Source: Liolophura sinensis (lineage: Eukaryota; Mollusca; Polyplacophora; Chitonida; Chitonidae). From it: a DNA stretch of 64,000 bases. Shown one piece after another: positions 51,601 through 63,600 of this stretch (position 1 is the stretch's first letter; each line of letters begins with the position of its first letter). Location: positions 42,525,682-42,589,681 of the forward strand of contig NC_088300.1 of the NCBI RefSeq assembly GCF_032854445.1. Direction: 5' to 3'. A program made the translations under genes and the position numbers. Under the pieces are notes generated by a model. It was given only the letters and a program-made list of their open reading frames with translations. It was not told where the DNA came from and did no database searches.

Positions 51601-54600
51601 GACCAATGAGAGTGCAGGCTCAAATCTACTTCTGTCTTACAGTGAGGACACTAAGCCTGAGGCTTCATTGTCATATTGAACAAAACTGACCAGACAAATC
51701 TTCACAAATGTTCATACCGTGACATCATAAATGCCATCATTATCATCATCTTCATCACAGTCATTGCCAACAAAGTCCCCATCAGTGTCCTCCTGCCCAC
51801 TGTTAGGTAGCACAACACAGTTGTCCTGTCAACAACAACAACACTCACCATCACAATCAATATCCAGTTAATATTAAGATAATATTTATGTACACCAAAA
51901 AAAAACAAACAAACAGTTATCCTATCAAAAAAAATTAACATATTACATAACAGGCAAACTTGTACAACTATAAAGTTTAACCGACAATTTTAGCAGCGGC
52001 ATAGTCATGTAATGATAGAACCTGAGAGCTGTTAGATTCATCGTATATAATCCAGTGTTCACTCCATGGAAACAGGGAAAAAATCTGTTAGCGTACTCTG
52101 AGCATGTTGAAAGCTTGGAAGAGGATCCATCCCCCTTCTGCAGTGCATTTAAAAAATAACTCATTTGTAGATGATAATTTTTGTCAACTTGGGTTGCTTG
52201 CAACATTTAAATTTTAATTCTCGTTTGTCCATCGAGGTTTATTCTGGCCAGACACTACAAATTTAAAGAGTTGATTTGAAATATCATTTTGTGTGAAAGC
52301 ATCTTTTTTTGGAATGCCTTGGGAGAAGAAGGGTTAGTCCACAGTAAATGTAGTGTATCTTACACGCTTACAGCCTGTGTCAGAACAGGGCAGGCTGATG
52401 TCTGGATGACCATCCAGGTCAGTGTCTTGTCCGCAGAGGACTCCATTCCCTGCATAGCCTTGTGAGCACTGGAGAGAACAACAACAACAGTGACAGAATC
52501 AGCGCAAAAGTAAAAAAGAGTCTTCCATAAAGGCACAAACCTGTTGAATGGTGAGTTATATATTAATAACTGATGTGAAATCTAAAATGAAACATACATG
52601 AGTTAGATGTAGACGCATGAAACCAAGAAATGCACAAATTCATCTTCCATAAATTGAGAAATCTTCTTCAAATCAACCAAAATTTTGAAGAGTGATTCCT
52701 CGCACAATATGGTAAAAGACAAGCAGGCTTATACAAAAGACACGTCACACATTTAAGTATGTTGTTGTCAAACACAGGTGTGGTGTGTACAATTTTACCT
52801 GACACTTGAAGAGTCCTGGTCCCAGGTAGACACACTCTGAGTTACCTGTACAGTCATGCTGATTGGAGGAGCAGAAGTCAGAAGGTGTGCAGCCCTGTAG
52901 AGCATTACCTACATAGCCGTCCCCGCAGAACCCACAGGTGAAGCTTCCCTACAGGTAAAAAAACGTGATGTTAAGTCAGAATCCTTATTTCACTCCTTCA
53001 TTCTACAGGTAAAACATGTGGAATCATAGATTCCTTCATCCCACAGGTAAAAAAAGCTTGACATTAATCCAAACTGAGTCATTTTTTCTACAGGTAAAAA
53101 TGTACTGTTAAGCTAAAATCATTCACTCATCCTCCGGGTACATGTAAAATACCAGGTAGGTAAATACTCCACTTAAAGCCATTCATTCAATGCTTTTATG
53201 AAATGCTCACAATGATTGAAACACTAAAGATTATTTTTGCAAGAATCACATCCAAATATATTTGTAAATATATGCACATGTAGATGTAGTACACCATATA
53301 GAGGCAAAGTCTTAACAACTAGAACCACTTAAAATTTCATACAGGACTTTTTAACACAGGAAGAGCAAAGATTACTGGCAGACCTTACCACAGTATTGAT
53401 ACACCTACAGGTAAAAATGTACTGTTAAGCTACAGGTAAAAATGTACTGTTAAGCTAAAATCATTCACTCATCCTCCGGGTACATGTAAAATACCAGGTA
53501 GGTAAATACTCCACTTAAAGCCATTCATTCAATGCTTTTATGAAATGCTCACAATGATTGAAACACTAAAGATTATTTTTGCAAGAATCACATCCAAATA
53601 TATTTGTAAATATATGCACATGTAGATGTAGTACACCATATAGAGGCAAAGTCTTAACAACTAGAACCACTTAAAATTTCATACAGGACTTTTTAACACA
53701 GGAAGAGCAAAGATTACTGGCAGACCTTACCACAGTATTGATACACCTGGAGTTAGCATCACACCCTCCATTGTTAACACTACACTCATCTATGTCATCA
53801 CACACTTGATACTGCAGAGGAGCCAGGACCTGATTGGTCAGGAAAAAGACCCGACGGGTAAAGTTCCAAGACCAGGCATCTTCGTATGTTCCCAGGTATC
53901 CTGTAGGGCACGCCAGGCACTGGTAACCAGGCTCAGTGTTAATACACGCTGAGACATTCCAGCAGGGACGATTCTCCTCACACTAAAACACACAACCACA
54001 AGTAATTAACTATTAACACAGGTGATTCCCCAGGTAACACTCCAGCCACTGATAACCAGGCTCAGTGTAAATACATGCTGAGACATTCCAGCAGGGACGA
54101 TTCTCCTCACACTAAAACACACAACCACAAGTAATTAACTATTAACACAGGTGATTCCCCAGGTAACACTCCAGGCACTGGTAACCAGGCTCAATGTTAA
54201 TACATGCTGAGACATTCCAACAGGGACGATTCTCCTCACACTAAAACACACAACCACAGGTAATTAGTTAATAACACAGGTGTTTCCGCACATAACACTC
54301 CAGCCACTGATAACCAGGCTCAGGGTTAATACAGGCAGACACATTTGAGAAGGGACAGTTCTCCTCACACCATAACACACAGCCACAGGTAATTAAATAA
54401 TAACACAGGTGTTTCCCCATATAACACCCCAGGCACTGATAACTTCGCTCAGTGTTAATACAGGCAGACACATTTGAGAAGGGACAGTTCTCCTCACACT
54501 ACAACACACAGCCACAGGTAATTAAATAATAACACAAGTGTTTCCCCAGATAACACCCCAGGCACTGATAACATGGCTCAGTGTTAATACAGGCAGACAC

Positions 54601-57600
54601 ATTTGAGGAGGGACAGTTCTCCTCACACTACAACACACAGCCACTGGTAATTAAATAATAACACAAGTGTTTCCCCATATAACACCCCAGGTGCTGATAA
54701 CTTCGCTCAGTGTTAATACAGGCTGAGACATTCAAGAAGGGACAGTTCTCCTCACACTACAACACACATCCACAGGTAATTAACTAATAACACAGGTGTT
54801 TCCCCAAATAACACCTCAGCCACTGATAACATGGCTCAGTGTTTATACAGGCTGACATTCGAGAAGGGACAGTTCTCCTCACACTACAACACACAGCCAC
54901 TGGTAATTAAATAATAACACAGGTTTTTCCCCATATAACACCCCAGGTGCTGATAACTTCGCTCAGTGTTAATACAGGCTGAGACATTCGAGAAGGGACA
55001 GTTCTCCTCACACTACAACACACATCCACAGGTAATTAACTAATAAAACAGATATGTCCCCAGATAACACCCCAGGCACTGATAACATGGCGCAGTGTTA
55101 ATACAGGCTGAGACATTCGAGAAGCAACAGTTCTCCTCACACCACAACACACAGCCACAGGTAATTAACTAATAAAACAGATATGTCCCCAGATAACACC
55201 CCAGGCACTGATAACATGGCGCAGTGTTAATACAGGCTGACATTCGAGAAGGGACAGTTCTCCTCACACTACAACACACATCCACAGGTAATTAACTATT
55301 AACACAGGTGTTTCCCCAGATAACACCCCAGGCACTGATAACATAGATCAGTGTTTATACAGGCTGAGACATTTCAGCAGGGACAGTTCTCCTCACACAG
55401 AATCGTGGCATCTTGCCAGAAGATACATCCGATACTATTATCCAAAGTGAGATATTTGTCACTTGATTTCTCTGGTGTAAAACTTGTACAGATACATGTG
55501 TGTTGACAATTAAAAGTTGACTACTGCAAATCAGAAGATGACTTCATTTGTAGTAAATTTCATCATGATGTATTAAAGCAAAAGAAAAATCCACAAAACT
55601 TACACAGCTAAAAATTAAGAACTACATGTACAAGTATCATAAATATTTCACCTGTAATTTAGCTTTTACCTCATTAATATCTGTACAGGTAACTCCATTA
55701 CCCATGTACCCCTCGGGACAGGTATCACACTCGTGGTTGCCATTGCCCAGGTTATGACAGAGCTCTGAGGAGAAGCAGGGGCTGGTGGAGGCCATACAGG
55801 GGCACTCCGCGATGCTAGGGCAGAGCTGACACTGGGTCCCGTCCCCTAGGGAGTATGTGTCCGTGGGGCACCTCTCACACCTGTCCTTCCTGTCAGAGCT
55901 GTAGTAACCCCGGGGACAGGGTTTACATGAGGTCTGACCCACAGTGTCCTGGTAATACCCCGGACTACAACTTGCACAGAACACTGAAAAATGATGAGCG
56001 TAATCTGAGATCTGCAGATGGCTCTGCTAACATTAACATAATCAAGTACCAGTTGAAATGAAAGATGCTGACCTGTGATGATGCCAGGAAAGCCAGGCAG
56101 GTGATATTCTCTGTCTCATAGCACATATTTACATGTGCGTAGGGTTCCTTTTGATATACACTGTGTATAGAAACTGTAAAACAATCAACATAAAAGTTAA
56201 AGAACCAGCTCTTCATTCTGTACAGCAGAAAGAATGTGAGTCAGACTTACACATGGGCACATCAGCATAGGTCCCCTCCTCACACAGGTATTTTTGTCCT
56301 CCTCGGCAAGCGTAGCCCGCTTCACAGATGCTGCAGGCACCTGGGCAGTATGTGGTGTTACACACAGCATAGTACAGGTCCTCACATGGCGTTGCATAAC
56401 CCTCAGAGCAGATCTGTGTAGGACATAAATTGTTGGAGTTGAGGCTTTAACAGCAATTTTTTATCTGTCTGCCATCAGAATGTTTGATCCAGCCCCTGCT
56501 GTTTTGGATGCAGCTTACATGTAGGTCTGCTGGTTTTGGATGTAGCTTACATGTAGGTCTGCTGGTTTTGGATGTAGCTTACACGTAGGTCTGCTGGTTT
56601 TGGATGCAGCTTACATGTAGGTCTGCTGGTTTTGGATGCAGCTTACATGTAGGTCTGCTGGTTTTGGATGTAGCTTACATGTAGGTCTGCTGGTTTTGGG
56701 TGCAGCTTACATGTAGGTGTGCTGGTTTTGGATGTAGCTTACATGTAGGTCTGCTGGTTTTGGATGCAGCTTACATGTAGGTCTGCTGGTTTTGGATGTA
56801 GCTTACATGTAGGTCTGCTGGTTTTGGATGCAGCTTACATGTAGGTCTGCTGGTTTTGGATGTAGCTTACATGTAGGTCTGCTGGTTTTGGATGCAGCTT
56901 ACATGTAGGTCTGCTGGTTTTGGATGTAGCTTACCTGTAGGTCTGCTGGTTTTGGATGTAGCTTACATGTAGGTCTGCAGATTTTTTAGGTTACTGTTAA
57001 AGATTTCTTCTACGTGAGAAAATCTTGAATACAGCATAAAATAAATAATAAATAAATCTTTGTATTTCTCTCTGAAATTCAAATATGTTTTGAGAAAGTA
57101 CTAGTTTTAGCTTGCTGGAGTATCATAAATACAGTGCATACTCAACAAAATGAATAAACCGAGAGAAGTTTATTTGAATCTTAAGAGGGCAATATTGTGT
57201 TCATAATTATGACAATAGCTATCTGTATATCATCTACTTCCCTAGCCCATCAAAACATCAATCAGACATGATTGTGGTGAACCAAGAAAATAGCTGAAAT
57301 TTACTATCATAGCCCAAAAATTCGTGAATTTTCCCACGTATTCCCCTTCGACCTTCCGTTCAAGCCAATCCCACCTCCAGATGTTTTTCAACCCCTTGTC
57401 CACTGTACGCGCATCAAAATCTTTATCTGATCGATCCACGATACTCCGAGACGTTGCCGCCATTTTTGACCGGGCTGGCTCTGCTTCTGCCTTCGAATAA
57501 TGGTATCTTGTTCCCGATTGGTTGAAACAGTTCGGCTTAATGAAACACACGATCTGACTGGACAATAGACTCCATTCAGATAACATTATAACCTCCGGCA

Positions 57601-60600
57601 ATGCCAGATTTCGGTAGCCATGCATCGGCAAATTGACAGAATCTTCGACTTTATTTTGAGGAAATAAATCGGAGCTTTACAAAATGTTACTACACAGAAA
57701 AAAAAAACGGAAAACAGGTAAATTAATCGAAACTGAACAAAGATAAAGCAGAATTCCGCTAAAAAGCGGAAAAAAATCATGTCTGATCAATGGTCATAAG
57801 ACAACGTTTGAACTACATAAATTTTATACACCATATGATAAAGATGTCCGTGTCGTTATAAAAAGTCATAAAATCGTGACACGTAAACAGTAACTTACCC
57901 AACCAGGAGGGCAGGGTGCACAGGTGTCTGATGCCCCAAAAGAGTGCTCTGTGGGAGAACGTCCGCAATCTGGGGTGTCCTCAGGGCATCTACCACATTG
58001 GCGCTCCTCCCCATCTCCTATACAGTAGTATGTGGTAGGGCATCGCTCACAGGATGTGTCATCTAAGTTAAAGAATGAGAATTTATTATTAAGTCTAACC
58101 GACATCAGATTTGTAAAGACCTTACTGTAGTAGACAAGCACAGAAGGGCTATGAAAAGTTGTTTCACAACTGACTATACTGCTTCATGTGTCGAGGTGTA
58201 GTCACATTGAGTTCTGCAGAGTAGTTTTCAGAGGAGGTGCTGTGGGTCACAGAGGCAATGCTGTGACATGCAGTTCTGGAGAGTAGTTTTCAGAGGAGGT
58301 GCTGTGGGTCACAGAGGCAGTGCTGTGGCATTCAGTTCTGTAGAGTAGTTTTCAGAGGAGGTGCTGTGGGTCACAGAGGCAGTGTTGTGGCATTCAGTTC
58401 TGGAGAGTAGTTTTCAGAGGAGGTGCTGTGGGTCACAGAAGCAATGCTGTGGCATTCAGTTCTGGAGAGCAGTTTTCAGAGGAGGTGCTGTGGGTCACAG
58501 AGGCAATGCTGTGACATGCAGTTCTGGAGAGTAGTTTTCAGAGGAGATGCCGTGGGTCACAGAGGCAGTGCTGTGGCATTCAGTTCTGGAGAGTAGTTTT
58601 CAGAGGAGGTGCTGTGGGTCACAGAAGCAATGCTGTGACTTGCAGTTCCGGAAAGTAGTTTTCAGAGGAGGTGCTGTGGGTCACAGAAGCAATGCTGTGA
58701 CATTCAGTTCTGGAGAGTGGTTTTCAGAGGACCTCCTCTGGGTCACAGAAGCAATGATGTGACATGAAGAATGGTAGTGGTAATATGCAATGTACAGGTG
58801 GAGAAGGGCTGATGTTCCATGTACTAATACTGAGACACTGATGTTAATTAGAGTAAGTTACGTTCACTTACAACTGGATTACAGCACTTTTGTACATTCA
58901 AATTACTGCATCTCACGAAAGAATTACTGTGACTTACAGAAATCACAGTGTTTTGTTTTAGAATTACTGTGACATACAATAAGTTACGGTGGCTTACAGG
59001 AGAATTACAGAAGCATATGTCAGAATATACATTTATCAAGAATTTGAAATCGTGGCGTCTCATTTCCAATTTTTTTCCCTACCTCTCCCATGTTAATTTT
59101 GTCAGAATAAGGTGTGTCCAAGACACCCACCTGATAAAACCTATGTGTCAGAATGACTGACTTTAAATACATGTATATTAGAATGACTTACAGTAAAGTT
59201 GCTGTGACTGCTGACAGCCGCTGACCTCAAACCTCATTGCTATCTGACTGTGCCATGTCAGAGGGTTTATCCTCAATAGCTGGGCGAGAATGGGGGGATC
59301 CAGGAATGTCGTCACAATGGAGGATCGGTCTGAGGTTCCAGCAAACACCTGTAGGGTTCAACCAAAGACATACATACTCCACTCACATTTACATGTAACT
59401 TTCTTTGAAAGTTTTGGCCTGAAGCACAATGACCCTAGTATCTCCATGTTGAAGGACAATCACACAGTTTCATGGCAGCTTGTCAGACACCAGGCAGGAC
59501 ACCTTACTGAGCCCATTACATCACACTGATGATGCGCCAACCAGTGCTTTGTTCTGAAGGCCTTGGATAATTTCTAGGCCTGAGCTCCTATTTATCAACT
59601 TATGAAGATCGGAGTCATGAACTGCAAGAGCTTAAAAAGCCAAACGCACAAAGGGAAAGAACTCAATTGTGGTCGGTATATATACTTCTATGATAAAGAA
59701 TCAGTGTACAAATTTTAAACTTTCTAGAGCCAATATTTTCAGTGCAACTGTTTTTGAGTTTTGATTTACACCATAAGACATCTGATACATATGGGCCATA
59801 TGCCTTCAGTTTATACACTTCAAAACTTTCAGGCCATTTAATGTAAAACACTAGCTTACTAAGACTACCATCTAAAGTTTGTGTAATCTGTACCTCATTT
59901 ATATGCAATAACAAGTTTTCACATAAAGTTCACATACTGAAACCCCTGATTCATTAGTATACAAGTTCCAGGGCCCCGCCTCTTGGTCACTGTAATACAA
60001 CTGATAGGAGGTCACCCATTGGTCCTGATCCTCTCGGCCCTGAACCTGGATGGCTGTGAACTTGTAGCTTTCCTTCAGGTCAAGCTGTATGTACTGGTTA
60101 GTGTCCAGGCTTTGAGCAACCCAGCCTCCTGCCAGGAAACCAATCACAGCTGAGAACAAACACAAGGAAAGACAGGGATTAAGTTAGTGAACTGAAATAC
60201 TTAAAAGGAAAGACAACAAATAATATAAGTTATTTTGGAGAAAGGGTGGCAACAGATCTAAATGACAATATCCATTTTTTGTTCTGACGTACTAGGTGAC
60301 TATACCTAAAATTTTAATGTGGCACTCTAAGCAGTCTATGTGATACTCCATGTTAGAAAAACCTAAAACATGATGTCACTTCCCTCATGCATCATAGCTT
60401 CAATCATAGGGTTAACTGGCAAAACAATGTCAGGCGTGTTCTCAGTTTGTAGAAATTACTTACGCCTAATTGTTTAAAATTAACACTGTGGCACATTGGA
60501 TTTTTTCAACATGGGCAATTTTGCTTACACTGAATGTATTTCAAAACTTGAGTAAATCCATGCCACCAAAATGCTGCCGCCGCTGAAGTACCATGCCGCA

Positions 60601-63600
60601 GAGATCAAACATAACATCTCACCCAATCACATACTGATACCGAGCCAACCAGTCCTGTTTCCTTGCTCTAAATCTCTTAGTACTGAGAGCCAAGTGAGGA
60701 AGCAAGAAGTACTATTTTTTAAATCTGGTATGACCCTACCCGACCCGACCCTTACAGACATGAGGTGTACACCTCAGTATGAGGTTTAGATGAGGTGTAT
60801 ATGGAGTGTAGGCCTCATGTACTCCTTAGTGTGAGGTAAAGATGCAGTGTACACCCCATGTATATTATCTGAGGTGTACTGTACCTCAAGTACATCCCCT
60901 AGCCATATGCCTATACCTCAGGAACTTTCAAAAAATTCAACACTTGGAAGATGTACCTAAGTTACACCTTAGAAACTTTGAAAGTTCAAAAAAAATGAAT
61001 GATGTCCATCAGGTACACCTTAGAAACTTTGAGAATTTTTGAGCAGCAGAGAGATAATGTACCTCAAATACACCTTAGCTACTCTGAAAAAAATCAGCAC
61101 TTAGAAGATGTACCTCAGCTACACCTTAGAAACTTTGAGAGTTTTTTAATTATAAATTAGTGGTCATGTACCTCATGTACACCTCAGCCACTTTTTTAAG
61201 TTTTAAAACAATTAAGAGATCAGATTTAGACATTTTACTTCAGAAAACATGGTGAGTACAAATAAGTAAGTACAAAGTAAGCCTTTGTCTCACCCTGTAC
61301 TGACTTGCCATTCAGTGTGCAAATATTGACCAATCACAGAGCATGAATATATTTCCCCTGATTATTCCAAGATGGCTTCCGTGAAAAATGAGCATATATT
61401 CCAGGCTGTGGGAAAACAACTCAATTATGCACTGATTGATGTTTCCTGGGACAGAATTTGTGATATGTTTGGGCACATTACCAGTTTTAAAAGGCATAGA
61501 AAAGGAGCAGTACTAAATTTTGATCACGCAGCTTGAAATGTAAACATGTCACTGTTGTTGTTGTAAGTCAGCTGAGATTTACAGATACTGTGAACAAAGA
61601 ACAGAATGCACTTACAAACTTACTTATGTTGTACCTCAAATACGCCTAAGGCATCATCATTTTTACCTAATATTTACAGGGTACACCTGCACTAAGGTGT
61701 TCTATAGGAGGTACTAATTTGCATAATTGGCAGTACCTCAGATGCACCTCAGATACACCTCATGTATGCCATAGACACACCTCAGTTCAGAAATGGTACA
61801 CCTCAGATGTACCTCAAGTATACCTAATAAGGGTAATGGGGGTTTGATCCTGGCTCTCTCGACTAAGAGACGGACAATCTAACCAATCGGTTCCTTGTCA
61901 TGTGATACTTACTGGTGGAGGAATTTAGGTTCAGGCGACCCCTGGAGGGTAACGTTTCACTGCTAAGGTAAGATGAGGCAGACAAGTAATCATCAGGTAT
62001 CAGGCCAGTTCCTACGCCTATGTCAGCAGAGCAGGCTGGAAGAATGAACAGAGAACAAATTTTGGACAACTGTCAAAATAAATCAATCCTATACAATCAA
62101 GGCCTGCATGTGCCTCTGTCAACAGTTTTTTGAATAAAATCTTATTTTGTTCAATGTGCAACATGACCTGTTTTACTCTCCAACAACAACTAACTTTTCT
62201 TTTTCGGTGAGGTCACAAATTATAAACAATGTAGATAAGACAGGCTTGTGCAGAGTTCAACAGTAAAAACGCAATCATTTCTCACCAAACTTGTATACGT
62301 AATATCCTGGTATCCTTAGAGTTACCTCCCCTGATGTTTGATTGACATGGATGAAGTAGGGAATATTGTTGAAATCAGCATCCACCAGACAGCTGTTGCT
62401 GAGGGTGACCTCCACTGAGGCCGATGTCCCTCTGGGGGGTGACCCCTTGTCTATGACCACAAGATCAAACGTCAATGTCGTGTTTCTCACATAGATGTAA
62501 TCATACAGATCCTGGGTGGCATTGAAATCTACCACAGGGCTGAAAAACAAATAATATTAATAAAATAGTGTAAGCTTGTTTACAAACTGAGGTTACATTA
62601 GACTGGTGCTATGTTTGCTGTTATAATTATGGCCTCTGCCTTGTACTGCTCATGGGGCCATTAAGATGATAAACTGTCTGCTGTGTTCCTGTGGTCGTTC
62701 GCACAATCCAACAAGATCTCCTTGTTCTGGACCAAAAAATTTGTTCCCATATATGTATATCACACGTGCAAAAGTTTGTAAGTAGCTTGTATAACTAAGT
62801 TGATGTTTTAACCCAATCCCTCTATAAAACTGACTGCAATTGTGTAAGTGAAATATTTCTTTCACACACAAACTAATATAAAACTGTTATAACATGAGAA
62901 CATGAGAATTAACCAAGAAGTGCTCAGGAATTAAGGAAACCAAATCTATAGATCTCTAGTCCAAGAGCTGCAGATATATATATTTTTATCCAAATAAAAA
63001 ACCTATTCATAGCTGATGGAATGCTACAGATGTAGATGTTCCATTCAGTACGGTTTAATAATTTAGGTGGCTTTAAACAATCAAGGATAGTATATCTTGT
63101 CACTAAAACACATTTATGGGATGTAAAGATACTAATCATTCTTCACACTGCCTCGTTTTTTTTTTAGACTTACTTCTCTATGACTTCTGAGTGATAATAC
63201 AAGAGCTCTGCATTGACTGTGCTGTCAGCATCAGTGGCGTTCAGGGAGACAAACGGGTCTACCTGCAGGGCGGGGATGGGGACATATGTCAGGAGATTCT
63301 GTGCTAACACAGGACAGTTGTCATTCACGTCTGTCACCAGCACCTAAAAATCACAAGAGAAATGTTTATTTGTAATTAAGATGACAGAATTGAAATTTTT
63401 TGTCAAGCATCTGTCTATCATTATACACTCACTTTGATGGTGATCTGTTCTGTGAGAGTAAGGCCAGGGCCCCACCACTCTTAGTACCAGGAAGAAAGCC
63501 TGGGCCACCCCATAATCCAGTCCCCCCCCTCCCCCCCAATCATTACACACTCACTTTGATGGTGATCTCTCCTGTGAGAGTAAGGCCAGGGTCCACCACT

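Noticed and set aside
54268-54471. 67-codon minus frame with two EGF-like halves
   Set aside because: It reads through two units of the half-exon array, crossing former intron sequence. It works only because the unit length is a multiple of three there.
56508-56985. CRISPR-like array
   Set aside because: Units are contiguous without unique spacers, in an animal intron. It is a minisatellite.
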